From the NCBI RefSeq assembly GCF_003353055.1, contig NZ_QKWJ01000011.1, positions 87,004 through 151,003 on the forward strand: a stretch of DNA of 64,000 nt, written 5' to 3'. How positions within the stretch are numbered: the first letter of the stretch is position 1; each line of letters opens with the position of its first letter. The stretch comes from Cupriavidus lacunae. GTDB lineage: Bacteria > Pseudomonadota > Gammaproteobacteria > Burkholderiales > Burkholderiaceae. Position numbers and translations under genes: made by a program. Shown piece by piece: positions 44,591 to 53,901 of the stretch. The notes beneath the pieces are model-generated. The model did not search any database. It was not told the DNA's origin and saw nothing but the letters and a program-made list of their open reading frames with translations.

Positions 44591-45769
44591 TCAGAGGCGT
44601 TCGACGATGGTGACGTTTGCCATGCCACCGCCTTCGCACATGGTCTGCAGCCCGTAGCGCTTGCCGCGCTGGTGCAGGGCGTGCACGAGGGTAGTCATCA
44701 GCTTGGTGCCCGAGGCGCCCAGCGGATGCCCCAGCGCAATGGCGCCGCCGTTGACGTTGAGGCGCGCCGGGTCCGCGCCGGTCTCCTTGAGCCAGGCCAG
44801 CGGCACCGGCGCGAAGGCCTCGTTCACTTCAAAGAGGTCAATGTCGTCGATCGACAGCCCTGCCTTCTTCAGCGCGTGCTGCGTGGCGGGGATGGGCGCT
44901 TCGAGCATGATGACCGGATCGTGGCCGATCACCGACAGATGGTGGATGCGGGCAAGCGGCTTGACGCCGAGCGTCTTCAGGCCACGCTCGTTCACGACCA
45001 GAATGCCGGTCGCGCCGTCGCAGATCTGGCTCGCGGATGCGGCGGTCACGCAACCGCCTTCCTGGATCGGCTTGACGCTGGCGATGCCTTCGAGCGTGGC
45101 GTCGAAGCGGATGCCTTCGTCCACGCGGTGCATCTCGCCGTTGGCGCCACCCTCGGCCGTGCGCACGTCGACGGGCACGATCTCGCTGTCGAACAGCCCT
45201 GCCTTCGTTGCGGCAATCGCGCGCTGATGGCTTTCGAAGGCGTAGGCGTCAAGCATCTCGCGGGACAGGCCGTACTTGTGCGCGATCATCTCCGCGCCGG
45301 TGAACTGGCTGAATTCCACGCCCGGATAGCGGGCCTGCACGGCGGGGCTGACATAGGTGCCGAAGCCGTGCTTGAACGGGAGCGAGCTAGGCAACCCCAT
45401 TGGAACTCTCGACATGCTTTCTACGCCTGCCGCGATGACCACGTCCATCGTGCCCGACATCACGGCCTGCGCCGCAAAGTGGATGGCCTGCTGCGACGAA
45501 CCGCACTGGCGATCCACCGACGTCGCGGGCACCGATTCCGGCAGGCGCGAGGCCAGCACCGCGTTGCGCGCGATATTGTTGCTCTGCTCGCCGGCCTGGC
45601 CGACGCAGCCGAGGATCACGTCCTCGACCAGCATCGGATCGGCGTCGGCGCGATCCAGCAGTGCGTTGAGGACCTGGCCTGCCAGGTCGGCGGGATGCCA
45701 GCCCGACAGTCGTCCATTCCTGCGCCCGCCGGCGGTACGTGCGGCGGCGACGATAAATGCTTCTGCCAT
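44591..45769 (-). CDS. acetyl-CoA C-acyltransferase (3-ketoacyl-CoA thiolase), 392 aa
   Basis: A complete thiolase: nucleophile Cys89 (DRQCGSSQQA), GGAIALGHPLGASG with the catalytic His, and C-terminal Cys378 (CEGGGMAN). It should release acetyl- or propionyl-CoA from a 3-ketoacyl-CoA. AAGGAAA precedes the ATG at 45769. It lies downstream of an SDR resembling 3-hydroxyacyl-CoA dehydrogenase, so the two give the last two steps of a beta-oxidation round. Confidence 0.92.
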   Translation of the reverse strand: MAEAFIVAAARTAGGRRNGRLSGWHPADLAGQVLNALLDRADADPMLVEDVILGCVGQAGEQSNNIARNAVLASRLPESVPATSVDRQCGSSQQAIHFAAQAVMSGTMDVVIAAGVESMSRVPMGLPSSLPFKHGFGTYVSPAVQARYPGVEFSQFTGAEMIAHKYGLSREMLDAYAFESHQRAIAATKAGLFDSEIVPVDVRTAEGGANGEMHRVDEGIRFDATLEGIASVKPIQEGGCVTAASASQICDGATGILVVNERGLKTLGVKPLARIHHLSVIGHDPVIMLEAPIPATQHALKKAGLSIDDIDLFEVNEAFAPVPLAWLKETGADPARLNVNGGAIALGHPLGASGTKLMTTLVHALHQRGKRYGLQTMCEGGGMANVTIVERL

Positions 45770-45857
45770 GTCGATGTTTCCTTGAGGAGACCTGCGTTCT
45801 TTGGAGGGCATGGCACGAAAGATGTGCCATGCCCGCACTACCTGAGGCCGTAGGCCA

Positions 45858-46640
45858 TCAGCGCGGCGCCATGCGGATCGCGCCGTCCAGGCGGATGCTT
45901 TCGCCGTTGAAGTAGGTGGTCGTCACCATCATTTCGGCCACGGCGGCAAACTCGTCGGGATTACCGAGGCGCTTCGGGAACGGCACGGACGCCGCCAGCG
46001 CCGCGCGGACATGCTCCTGCGCGCCGGCCATGAGCGGGGTCTCGAAGATGCCCGGCATGATAGTGTTGACGCGGATGCCTTCGCCCATCAGGTCGCGCGC
46101 AATCGGCAGCGTCATGCCCACGACGCCGGCCTTGGAAGCCGAATAGGCGGCCTGGCCGATCTGGCCATCCTGCGCCGCCACCGACGACGTGTTGATGATG
46201 ATTCCGCGCTCGCCGTCCTCCAGCGGATCGAGCGACAGCATGCCGGCCGCCGACAAGGCGAGGCAGCGGAAGCTGCCGACGAGGTTGATCTGGATGATCC
46301 GGTCGAAGGCGTGCAGCGGGAAGTGTTTGGGTTCACCCGTCTCCTTCTCGCGGCTCGCGGTCTTGATGGCGTTGCCGGTGCCGGCGCAGTTCACAAGAAT
46401 GCGCTCCTGTCCGATGGCAGCCCGCGCCTTGGCGAAGCCTGCGACCACGTCATCTTCGGAGGTCACGTCCACCCGGCAGAAGACGCCGCCGAGTTCCTTG
46501 GCGAGCGCTTCCCCCTGCGCTTCGTTCAGATCGAACAGCGCTACCTTCACGCCCCGGGCAGCCAGGCGGCGCGCGGTCGCCGCGCCCAGGCCGGAGGCGC
46601 CGCCGGTGATGACAGCGGATACGTTTGAGTCGAGTCTCAT
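45858..46640 (-). CDS. short-chain dehydrogenase, 3-hydroxyacyl-CoA dehydrogenase type II-like, 260 aa
   Basis: The sequence resembles the HSD17B10/HADH2 group: TGGASGLG cofactor motif, NCAGTGNAIKT, INTSSVAAQDGQIGQAAYSASK with the catalytic Ser, Tyr and Lys, and a C-terminal SIRLDGAIRMAPR. It would oxidise a 3-hydroxyacyl-CoA with NAD, feeding the thiolase encoded next. The ATG at 46640 starts directly before the Rossmann strand. It is the first gene of the SDR-thiolase-DUF35-thiolase-like operon; operator site 8 lies 165 bp upstream. Confidence 0.9.
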   Translation of the reverse strand: MRLDSNVSAVITGGASGLGAATARRLAARGVKVALFDLNEAQGEALAKELGGVFCRVDVTSEDDVVAGFAKARAAIGQERILVNCAGTGNAIKTASREKETGEPKHFPLHAFDRIIQINLVGSFRCLALSAAGMLSLDPLEDGERGIIINTSSVAAQDGQIGQAAYSASKAGVVGMTLPIARDLMGEGIRVNTIMPGIFETPLMAGAQEHVRAALAASVPFPKRLGNPDEFAAVAEMMVTTTYFNGESIRLDGAIRMAPR

Positions 46641-47127
46641 TTGTCGGGTCCCTGCTTGGTGGTTTGGGAAAGTTGCCGGCACGGTCCGGCCGCTCGTGGA
46701 CGGCAGCCCGGTGCGGGGCGGATACGTCGTGGCGCGGAGAAGGCCGGGGACGGGCGGACAGCGCAGCTTGCAGGAAAGTCTAGAGACGTCCGCGATCATG
46801 CAACATCGTCGGAAGTGACGATAAATTGGGCACCGAACAACGTGGGCCCTGCGATCGCCCAGTGTGTTGAAGAACCCATCGCCCACTGAAAACGGGCCGA
46901 GATTTCGAAAAAATGACCTCTCAGATCAGCCGGTATCGGACGATCGTTACTCGGTTGGAGGTTTGGGTACCCCTGAAATCTCCTGAGAAACGTGATAACC
47001 GAATTTTTCAACGCAATCTGGCGGAAGCGGTCAGTCGCTAGCGCCTTTTGCGCCGCAAGATGCAAGCGCCGCAGGGTGGCCTATATTGGGTCGGAATAGG
47101 ACCGGGGACCAATGTTGGAGAAACGTG
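46641..47127. other. intergenic region upstream of the SDR operon and the secreted hypothetical gene
   Basis: This 487-bp stretch contains operator site 8 (46806-46821) and the start signals of both divergent genes. GC content drops visibly in 46,800-47,100. No open frame here is convincing, and it marks the right border of the catabolic island. Confidence 0.5.
46806..46821. promoter_or_regulatory. island palindrome, site 8 (TCGTCG-GAAG-TGACGA)
   Basis: Left half perfect, one mismatch in the right half. It is the most rightward copy and lies 165 bp upstream of the SDR gene that heads the thiolase operon. Like site 7 it is inverted (spacer CTTC on the minus strand). Confidence 0.62.
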
Positions 47128-47592
47128 ATGAAAAATACCCTTTGGTCAGTAATAGTGGCGCTTTCGGCTTTCCCCGCGGGGCTCGCGGCAACAGACGCCA
47201 TCGCCCAGAACAACTCCGTGACTGTCGTCCCCCTCACTGCCACGACGCGCAATGCCGGACATACCGCGCAGGCCACGCTGGCAGCGCAGGGCGACCAGAC
47301 GGCAATCACCCTTCTTGTTGGCGGTGTGCCCGGCGAGGTGAATGCCCCTCCCCATCTGTACGCGTTTATCTACCGCGGCACCTGCGCGAGCCACGACACG
47401 AAACCCGCGTACGATCTGAATCGCACTGTGCTGCCAGACAACCTGCCTGGTAATGGTGGCGTGTTAACACTATCGAGAAGAGCCCCAGCCATATTGAGTG
47501 AGCTCAGGGGAGGCGGATATACGGTCGTGGTGCGGACTAGCCCAGCGGATGGCAATTTCGATATTTTCTGTGGAAGTATCCGGGCAAGCTGA
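47128..47592 (+). CDS. small exported hypothetical protein, 154 aa
   Basis: The N-terminus MKNTLWSVIVALSAFPAGLAATDAIAQ is a convincing signal peptide with cleavage likely after AIA or IAQ. The mature part is about 130 residues, rich in beta-type segments (TAITLLVGGVPGEVN, LYAFIYRGTCA, YTVVVRTSPADGNFDIFCGSI), with two cysteines that could form a disulfide. GGAG precedes the ATG at 47128. I do not recognise the family. It stands alone between the catabolic island and the mobile-element zone, with no operon partners. Confidence 0.6.
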   Translation: MKNTLWSVIVALSAFPAGLAATDAIAQNNSVTVVPLTATTRNAGHTAQATLAAQGDQTAITLLVGGVPGEVNAPPHLYAFIYRGTCASHDTKPAYDLNRTVLPDNLPGNGGVLTLSRRAPAILSELRGGGYTVVVRTSPADGNFDIFCGSIRAS

Positions 47593-47619
47593 CGCAAGCG
47601 TGGCGACGCTTGGGCCGCG

Positions 47620-48015
47620 TCATGTTGTGGCATTTGTGGCATAGTTCCAATGTGATCGCGTCGAACGACCGCCCCGAGGCGCCACTAGCGAATCCAATCC
47701 GTGTCGCTTGACTTGCCGGCCGACTTGCTCGGCTCCGGCAATCGTCGAATCGGCCGACACTGTCAAGTTGGCGCTAGCCAGGCGATAGGGAGTGTTAAGA
47801 ACCTTGGGGTTCGGCTTCGGTGGAGTGTAGTAAGCCTCGCGAACCGTACTGCGGGCTTCGACAGTGATGGTCTCCCCTCGCGCGTCGCTGGAGACGACGC
47901 GCTTACCCACACGGGTGAGAATACGATCGATCCCGCCGAGAACTTGGCTCATGGCAACGATCAACGTGGGGCCAGATCGGCCCGAGATCAAGCCCTCGAC
48001 GCGGCCGTCACACAA
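47620..48015 (-). CDS. hypothetical protein, 131 aa, doubtful
   Basis: The frame encodes segments such as GLISGRSGPTLIVAMSQVLGGIDRIL and RLASANLTVSADSTIAGAEQ that look protein-like in composition. No family is recognised and there is no clear ribosome site. It may be a fragment of a larger lost gene. Confidence 0.25.
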   Translation of the reverse strand: MCDGRVEGLISGRSGPTLIVAMSQVLGGIDRILTRVGKRVVSSDARGETITVEARSTVREAYYTPPKPNPKVLNTPYRLASANLTVSADSTIAGAEQVGRQVKRHGLDSLVAPRGGRSTRSHWNYATNATT

Positions 48016-48488
48016 AGTGCGGAAGACCCATCTTTACTACACTTCACGTTACCGGACACCACGCAAGACTCAGTACGCGGCTGCTGGCTAAGCTTTGCCG
48101 CGGTCGCCATCTCAGGCGACTGAATTCCATGCGCTTGCAAGGCGCAACCCTCGCAGAACCCGCCGTGCGGAACTACCGGTTTGCGCTGCATTGATGGTCA
48201 TGCGAAGCGTGGTCAGGCCGACACCACGGCCTCACGCGACTGCATCAACGCCGATGCAGTGCTACGAGCGTCCTCATTCCGTCGCGATGACAAGCCGCGA
48301 TTGCCCCCATCGATGCGCGCCATCCGGGACGCTGAACGGCGCCCGTTCCATCGGTGCTTTAGGGCCAGCGATGGGCTGGAGCAGAGGCACGCCGTCGTAC
48401 TCTGTGCATGCGTTGCCGGGGCAGGACCACTCGCCGCGGATGGCAAAAGCACTCGCTCGACCACCCCGGCGCATCGCAGGCGCTGGCG

Positions 48489-48821
48489 ATGGAAAACGCG
48501 ATCGCGGCAATCGAGGATGAACTGGCTAAGGTGCCTGCGAGCGTGCACCGCATCGCCATCGCCAGCGACGACCCCAACGTGCATGCCATCGCCCGAGCAG
48601 CCGGGGTTAGTGCAGCCGCGACGTCCATCGGACGCGATGCGGTCGAACAGGTTTTCGCGCCCCAATCAGCGGTGGCACTGGGCCGTCCGCCATCGTTCGA
48701 GACACTGCCTGACGACCCGTCCTTCATCGCCGCGCTGCTGTTGGTGCGCGAACTCATGCACCACCTCGACATCGCTTCGATCCACATCGACGAACGCGGG
48801 CAAGCCGGCAGCAAAGGTTGA
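48489..48821 (+). CDS. hypothetical protein, about 110 aa, doubtful
   Basis: From the internal Met the frame reads MENAIAAIEDELAKVPASVHRIAIASDD, a plausible helical start, and continues to IHIDERGQAGSKG. Codon use looks coding, but no family is recognised. It ends about 150 bp before the IS left end and may be a truncated gene. Confidence 0.3.
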   Translation: MENAIAAIEDELAKVPASVHRIAIASDDPNVHAIARAAGVSAAATSIGRDAVEQVFAPQSAVALGRPPSFETLPDDPSFIAALLLVRELMHHLDIASIHIDERGQAGSKG

Positions 48822-48967
48822 CCTTGGCAGTACCCTCACACGAGACCCATCCAAGAGCGCGAGACAGGCTTCCCAGTGCACAACCTGATGAAAACTCGAG
48901 CAGGATGCCGTGGACGCGGCCGAAATCGATGGTCCTTTTGGCTTAGAGACCATTTCAAGTGCGACAC

Positions 48968-49870
48968 GGGTCTAAAGACCCCGAGGGGGGCTGTTAACCC
49001 TTTCGGCAAGCTGTTAACCTTGGCCATCTGAACAACTGGAACCAAGGGATGGGTGCGCCGATCATTGATGACGAGCTGTGGGCTTTGATCGAACCTTTGC
49101 TGCCGCCTCCGAAGCCGCGACGCAAGAAATATCCAGGCCGCCGCCCGGTTTCGGACCGGGCTGCACTGAACGGCATCCTGTTCGTGTTCAAGACCGGGAT
49201 ACGCTGGTGCGACCTGTCGACCAAGTTGGGATTTGGTTCGGGCCCGACCTGCTGGCGGCGCTTGCGCGACTGGCAGAAAGCCGGCGTGTGGGACCGACTG
49301 CACAAGCTGCTGCTCGCGAAGTTACGCGAGACCGGCCAACTCGATTTTTCACGAGCAGCCGTCGATTCGTCCTCGGTGCGAGCCGTTGGGGCGGGCGAAA
49401 AACTGGCCCGAACCCCACGGATCGCTCGCGACCCGGTTCGAAGCATCACATCCTCGTCGATGCAAATGGCGTCCCCATCAGCGCAATCCTGACCGGCGCA
49501 AACCGCAACGACGTCACCCAATTGCTGCCGCTCGTCGATGCCATTCCGCCGATTCGCGGCGTACGTGGCCGACCGCTTCAGAAGCCCAAAGTCATCTACG
49601 CCGACCGCGGCTACGACTCCGAACCGCATCGCCAGAAACTTCGCAAACGCGGCATCTAGCCGGTGATTGCAAAGCGCCGCACCGAGCACGGCAGTGGTCT
49701 CGGCAAATTTCGCTGGGTGGTCGAGCGCACTCATGCATGGCTCCACAACTTTCGTCGCCTTCGCATTCGCTTTGAGCGTCGGGCCGACATTCACGAAGCA
49801 TTCCTCAAATTCGGTTGCTCCCTCGTCTGCTGGAACATTTTCAGGCGTACGGAGCAGTCTTTAGCGGGTA
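48968..49870 (+). mobile_element. IS5-family (IS427-like) insertion sequence, about 0.9 kb, inactive
   Basis: The transposase fits the IS427 group of IS5. The left end starts near GGGTCTAAAGACC (48968-48980). On the right, AGTCTTTAGCGGG (about 49855-49867) is its imperfect inverted counterpart, sharing CTAAAGAC/GTCTTTAG. The right end abuts the group II intron-like sequence. Ends are estimated by eye; no target duplication was found. Confidence 0.65.
49049..49868 (+). pseudogene. IS5/IS427-type transposase, two frames joined by a -1 frameshift, with in-frame amber stop
   Basis: The first frame (49049-49492) gives the typical N-terminus IIDDELWALIEPLLPPP...GRRPVSDRAALNGILFVFKTGIRW. At the A-run 49398-49402 a -1 shift joins GAGEK to TGPNPTDRSRPGSKHH in the second frame, the normal IS427 product, so the shift is probably programmed. 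The second frame is then cut by TAG at 49657-49659 (RKRGI-stop-PVIAKRRTEHG). The family normally has Lys at that place, so AAG to TAG is likely. Reading continues in the same frame to CWNIFRRTEQSLAG without a proper stop at the right end. The element is therefore probably dead. Confidence 0.8.
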
Positions 49871-49873
49871 AGA
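49863..49873. repeat. 11-bp direct repeat AGCGGGTAAGA, left copy
   Basis: AGCGGGTAAGA occurs here and again at 50773-50783, exactly flanking the group II intron-like segment. The two copies are 910 bp apart. Confidence 0.7.
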
Positions 49874-50772
49874 GAGCAGCGTCGCCGCCGCCCCCTCCCC
49901 AAAGAACCGTACGTGCGATTTTCACCGCATACGGCTCAAGCACAGCGTGAAGTACCGTTGCACGCGATACCGGTCTTGCCATCCTGCACAAGTCCTTCGC
50001 ATTCGTCATATCGTTGGTTCCTCTCACGGATGAGATTAGGGCGCTGAACCGCAACAAGGCAGCCTCTTCCAAGCTTCCCTACATCGAACCTCAAATACTG
50101 GTCTGCGACAGCCGCACTTCGCGGAAGTCTGCACCTTTTCAGGTCAGGGCAAATCTTGAACCCCTATATGAGCCATTACGGCTCACCATTCGCTTTCTCC
50201 GCGTTCTCATACCCGCTCCCCCAACAGCTCCTCTCGCGAGTCACCTGCCGTTGCCCCGATACACTGAAGTCACGGCGAAGGATCGGGCTTACCACGTTCC
50301 CACTCTTGCCGACCCGTCATTACGACGAGCCTATCCGGTTAGCACCTGTCTATTCCCCGATGGCGCCTTGACGACGTGCCTCCATTTCAAAGGGAAGCAA
50401 CCGGCCATTTACCGTTTTGGTCAGAGCCTGTCAGCAGCTTTGGCTCTTCGAGACTAACGAGGATTCCAACGACAGTTCACTTACGTTGTGCGTACGGAAC
50501 TTGCCTAGCCTTCACACCGCGCGGCTGCTGGCAGTGTCGGCCGATCTTGTCGCCAGGATGGTCCGTCTGTTGAGAAGTACATTGTCCCCGGAGCTTCACA
50601 CCCGACGGTTACCCATCGCGCATGTCCAGGTAGGCAACTGCTGGTCGCACAGCAGGTCACAGCTTCAACTTCAAATACTCAGATTCTTGTCGAATGTGAC
50701 AAGGCAAGAATGAGCTTTGCCATCCCTACTTCATGCCGCTTGACGCGCGGCGGACGGCGACACGTGTCGCAC
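49874..50772 (-). ncRNA. group II intron-like RNA (probably class C), about 0.9 kb, without intron-encoded protein
   Basis: Read on the minus strand, the segment begins with GTGCGAC at 50772 (group II 5' consensus GUGYG) and ends with a canonical domain V (49904-49937) and a G-rich domain VI-like stem. No reverse transcriptase frame is present: there is no YADD motif and no long minus-strand frame. Just upstream, the etfA 3' flank has a stem-loop (GTAAGA-N6-TCTTAC, 50778-50795), the type of target that class C introns use. The open frames on the plus strand here (e.g. 50014-50457) are not real genes. The 3' end is placed approximately. It may be an ORF-less intron or a deletion derivative. 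Confidence 0.6.
49904..49937 (-). ncRNA. group II intron domain V
   Basis: The 34-nt element starts GAGCCGTATGCGGTG. It contains the catalytic AGC triad in an 8-bp basal stem, a 2-nt CG bulge, an upper stem and a GAAA tetraloop, closing with TACGGTTC. This matches the highly conserved bacterial domain V in size and every structural element. Confidence 0.85.
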
Positions 50773-50783
50773 AGCGGGTAAGA
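50773..50783. repeat. 11-bp direct repeat AGCGGGTAAGA, right copy
   Basis: Second copy of the repeat at 49863-49873. On the minus strand it is the last part of the 5' exon, directly before the intron start GTGCGAC. Part of it also forms the stem-loop 50778-50795. Confidence 0.7.
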
Positions 50784-50842
50784 ATGGTCTCTTACTTAAC
50801 CATGCCGAAGGGCTCTGATACAACGTGCTGATTGGCGTTGTT

Positions 50843-51775
50843 TCATAGCAGCGCAACCAACTCCGGCACCACAGTCTTCAGGTCACCCACCAGGCCGTAG
50901 TCGGCCACCGAGAAGATCGGGGCTTCGGCGTCCTTGTTGATCGCGACGATCACCTTGGAGTCCTTCATGCCGGCCAGGTGCTGGATCGCGCCCGAGATAC
51001 CGACGGCGATGTATAGCTGCGGCGCGACGATCTTGCCGGTCTGGCCGACCTGGTAGTCGTTCGGCACGAAGCCGGCGTCCACGGCGGCGCGCGAGGCGCC
51101 CAGCGCGGCGCCCAGCTTGTCGGCCAGCGGGGTCAGCACCTTGGTGTAGTTCTCGCCCGAGCCCACGCCACGGCCACCCGAGACGATGACCTTGGCGGCG
51201 GTCAGTTCCGGACGGTCGTTCTTGGCCACTTCGCGCGAAACGAACTGCGACACGCCTGCGTCGGCCACGGCCGGCAGGTTTTCCACGGCGGCCGAACCAC
51301 CTTCGGCGGCGGCGGCGTCAAACGCGGTGCCGCGCACGGTGATGACCTTGACCTTGTCCGAGGACTTGACGGTCGCGATGGCGTTGCCGGCGTAGATCGG
51401 ACGCTCGAAGGTGTCCGGGGCGTCGACCTTGGAGATTTCCGAGATCTGCGCCACGTCCAGCTTGGCGGCCACGCGCGGCAGGATGTTCTTGCCGTACGGG
51501 GTGGCCGGGGCCAGGATGTAGCTGTAGTCGTTGGCAATGGCCAGCGCCTGCTCGGCAATGTTCTCGGCCAGGCCGTCGCCGAAGTAGGCGGCGTCAGCCA
51601 GCAGCACCTTCGACACGCCAGCGATCTTCGCGGCGGCGGCGGCAGCGGCGGCGGCGTTGGCGCCAGCCACCAGCACGTGGACATCGCCGCCGCATTGGGC
51701 AGCTGCCGTCACGGTGTTCAGCGTGGCGGCCTTGATCGATTGATTGTCGTGTTCAGCAATGACGAGTGCAGTCAT
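50843..51775 (-). CDS. etfA: electron transfer flavoprotein alpha subunit, 310 aa
   Basis: EtfA binds FAD and, with EtfB, carries electrons from acyl-CoA dehydrogenases to ETF-quinone oxidoreductase. The C-terminal FAD domain is clear: [36 protein letters not shown] and [24 protein letters not shown] precedes the ATG at 51775. It is the last gene of the bad/ali operon, 18 bp after etfB; a hairpin and the intron-like RNA follow. It probably serves AliB, GcdH and the neighbouring dehydrogenase. Confidence 0.95.
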   Translation of the reverse strand: MTALVIAEHDNQSIKAATLNTVTAAAQCGGDVHVLVAGANAAAAAAAAAKIAGVSKVLLADAAYFGDGLAENIAEQALAIANDYSYILAPATPYGKNILPRVAAKLDVAQISEISKVDAPDTFERPIYAGNAIATVKSSDKVKVITVRGTAFDAAAAEGGSAAVENLPAVADAGVSQFVSREVAKNDRPELTAAKVIVSGGRGVGSGENYTKVLTPLADKLGAALGASRAAVDAGFVPNDYQVGQTGKIVAPQLYIAVGISGAIQHLAGMKDSKVIVAINKDAEAPIFSVADYGLVGDLKTVVPELVALL

Positions 51776-51793
51776 GTTCTATCTCCCCCGCGC

Positions 51794-52555
51794 TCAGATA
51801 ACCTTGGCTTCGTTCTTCAGCTTCTGCACCAGCGTCGCGACGTCCGGCACCATCACACCTGCGCTGCGCTTGGCAGGCTCGACCACCCTCACGGTCGACA
51901 GGCGCGGCTTGACGTCCACGCCGAGGTCTTCCGGCTTGACGGTATCGAGCTGCTTCTTCTTGGCCTTCATGATGTTCGGCAGCGTGACGTAGCGCGGCTC
52001 GTTCAGGCGCAGGTCGGTCGTCACCACGGCCGGCAGCTTCAGCGACAGGGTTTCCAGGCCGCCGTCCACTTCACGGGTCACCGACGCCCGCTTTTGTCCA
52101 CCCTCGTCGGCCACGACCACCTTCGAGGCGAAGGTCGCCTGCGGCAGGCCGGCCAGCGCGGCCACCATCTGGCCGGTCTGGTTCGAGTCGTCGTCGATGG
52201 CCTGCTTGCCCAGGATCACCAGTTGCGGCTGCTCCTTGTCGATCAGCGCCTTGAGCAGCTTGGCCACGGCCAGCGGCTGCAGGTCTTCGTTCGACTCCAC
52301 CAGGATGCCGCGGTCGGCACCGATGGCCATGGCCGTGCGCAGGGTTTCCTGGCACTGCGCCACGCCGCACGACACGGCGATGACCTCGGTCACGACACCC
52401 GCTTCCTTCAGGCGGACGGCTTCTTCGACGGCGATTTCGTCGAACGGGTTCATGCTCATCTTGACGTTGGCCAGATCCACGCCGGTGCCGTCGGCCTTCA
52501 CCCGCACCTTCACGTTGTAATCCACCACCCGCTTAACTGCGACGAGTACTTTCAT
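51794..52555 (-). CDS. etfB: electron transfer flavoprotein beta subunit, 253 aa
   Basis: The protein begins [19 protein letters not shown], the standard EtfB start, and carries the AMP-binding region ([21 protein letters not shown]) and the anchoring loop with [14 protein letters not shown]. It pairs with EtfA. The open frame extends to 52648, but the ATG at 52555 matches family length. It lies 55 bp after gcdH in the same direction. Confidence 0.95.
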   Translation of the reverse strand: MKVLVAVKRVVDYNVKVRVKADGTGVDLANVKMSMNPFDEIAVEEAVRLKEAGVVTEVIAVSCGVAQCQETLRTAMAIGADRGILVESNEDLQPLAVAKLLKALIDKEQPQLVILGKQAIDDDSNQTGQMVAALAGLPQATFASKVVVADEGGQKRASVTREVDGGLETLSLKLPAVVTTDLRLNEPRYVTLPNIMKAKKKQLDTVKPEDLGVDVKPRLSTVRVVEPAKRSAGVMVPDVATLVQKLKNEAKVI

Positions 52556-52610
52556 TCTTGCTCTCCTGTCAGGTGCCCCGGGGGGCAGCTGCAGCGCCCC
52601 CAATGTCTGC

Positions 52611-53801
52611 TTAGCTGAATGCGGCGATGCCGGTAATGGCACGTCCAAGTATCAGTGCATGAATATCGTGCGTACCCTCATAGGTATTGACGACCTCCAG
52701 GTTGACCAGATGCCGCGCCACGCCGAACTCATCGCTGATACCGTTGCCCCCCATCATGTCGCGCGCGGTACGGGCGATCTCCAGTGCCTTGCCGCAACTG
52801 TTGCGCTTCATGATGCTGGTGATCTCGACTGCCGCCGTACCATCGTCTTTCATCCGGCCCAGCCGCAGACAGCCTTGCAATCCCAGGGAGATCTCGGTCA
52901 GCATGTCTGCCAGCTTCTTCTGAATCAGTTGATTGGCGGCGAGCGGCCGGCCGAACTGCTGCCGGTCAAGCACGTACTGGCGCGCGCGCTGATAGCAATC
53001 CTCTGCGGCGCCAAGCGCGCCCCACGCAATGCCATAGCGGGCACTGTTGAGGCAGGTGAACGGCCCCTTGAGGCCACGCACTTCCGGAAAGGCGTTTTCG
53101 TCGGGACAGAAGACTTCGTCCATCACGATCTCCCCGGTGATGCTCGCGCGCAGGCCTACCTTGCCGTGGATCGCAGGCGCCGACAGGCCCTTTGCCCCCT
53201 TCTCCAGGACGAAACCGCGGATCGCGCCGGCGTCATCCTTGGCCCAGACGACGAACACGTCCGCAATCGGGCTGTTGGTGATCCACATCTTGGCGCCAGT
53301 CAGGCTGTAGCCTCCGGGCACCTTGCGCGCGCGCGTCACCATGCTGCCGGGGTCGGAACCGTGATTGGGCTCGGTCAGCCCAAAGCAGCCGATCCACTCG
53401 CCGGAGGCAAGCCTCGGCAGGTACTTCTGCCTGGTGGCTTCATTGCCAAATGCATGGATCGGCACCATGACCAGCGAAGATTGCACGCTCATCATCGAGC
53501 GGTAGCCGGAATCCACGCGTTCGACTTCGCGGGCGATCAAGCCGTAGCTGACATAGTTCAGGCCCGTACCCCCATAGGCCTCGGGGATCGTCGGGCCCAG
53601 CAGGCCCAGCGCGCCCATTTCGCGGAATATGGCGGCATCGGTCTTCTCATGGCGGAATGCGTCCTGGACGCGCGGCAGTAGCTGCTCCTGGCAATACGCG
53701 TGAGCCGCGTCACGAACAGCGCGCTCATCGGTATCGAGCTGCGTGTCCAGCAATAGCGGGTCATCCCAGCGGAAGGCCTGGCGCGTGGCGTTGGCATGCA
53801 T
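52611..53801 (-). CDS. gcdH: glutaryl-CoA dehydrogenase, 396 aa
   Basis: GcdH dehydrogenates and decarboxylates glutaryl-CoA to crotonyl-CoA. The sequence has the family pattern [53 protein letters not shown] and the C-terminal [20 protein letters not shown] with the catalytic Glu. AGGAG precedes the ATG at 53801. In this operon it handles glutaryl-CoA arising from pimeloyl-CoA beta-oxidation, as in cyclohexanecarboxylate and benzoate pathways. Confidence 0.93.
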   Translation of the reverse strand: MHANATRQAFRWDDPLLLDTQLDTDERAVRDAAHAYCQEQLLPRVQDAFRHEKTDAAIFREMGALGLLGPTIPEAYGGTGLNYVSYGLIAREVERVDSGYRSMMSVQSSLVMVPIHAFGNEATRQKYLPRLASGEWIGCFGLTEPNHGSDPGSMVTRARKVPGGYSLTGAKMWITNSPIADVFVVWAKDDAGAIRGFVLEKGAKGLSAPAIHGKVGLRASITGEIVMDEVFCPDENAFPEVRGLKGPFTCLNSARYGIAWGALGAAEDCYQRARQYVLDRQQFGRPLAANQLIQKKLADMLTEISLGLQGCLRLGRMKDDGTAAVEITSIMKRNSCGKALEIARTARDMMGGNGISDEFGVARHLVNLEVVNTYEGTHDIHALILGRAITGIAAFS

Positions 53802-53901
53802 TGGAGTCTCCTGGTTGAGGTGTTGTGGGCCGGTCGAATTCCATGGACTCGCGTGGGTCGACCTGCACCCGGAAGCCGTGGGTTTCCGTGCTCTGGCTGG
53901 C

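Larger units (their letters stand above)
47593..48967. other. gene-poor zone with decayed or unrecognised coding sequence
   Basis: This 1.4-kb stretch has several overlapping medium-length open frames on both strands, none with a recognisable family or strong ribosome site. The two best candidates are listed separately (47620-48015 and 48489-48821). It borders an insertion sequence, so it is probably made of remnants of disrupted genes. Confidence 0.5.

Noticed and set aside
50014..50457. 147-aa plus-strand open frame in the intron-like region
   Set aside because: No reverse transcriptase or other motif; it is antisense to the structured RNA and has no ribosome site.
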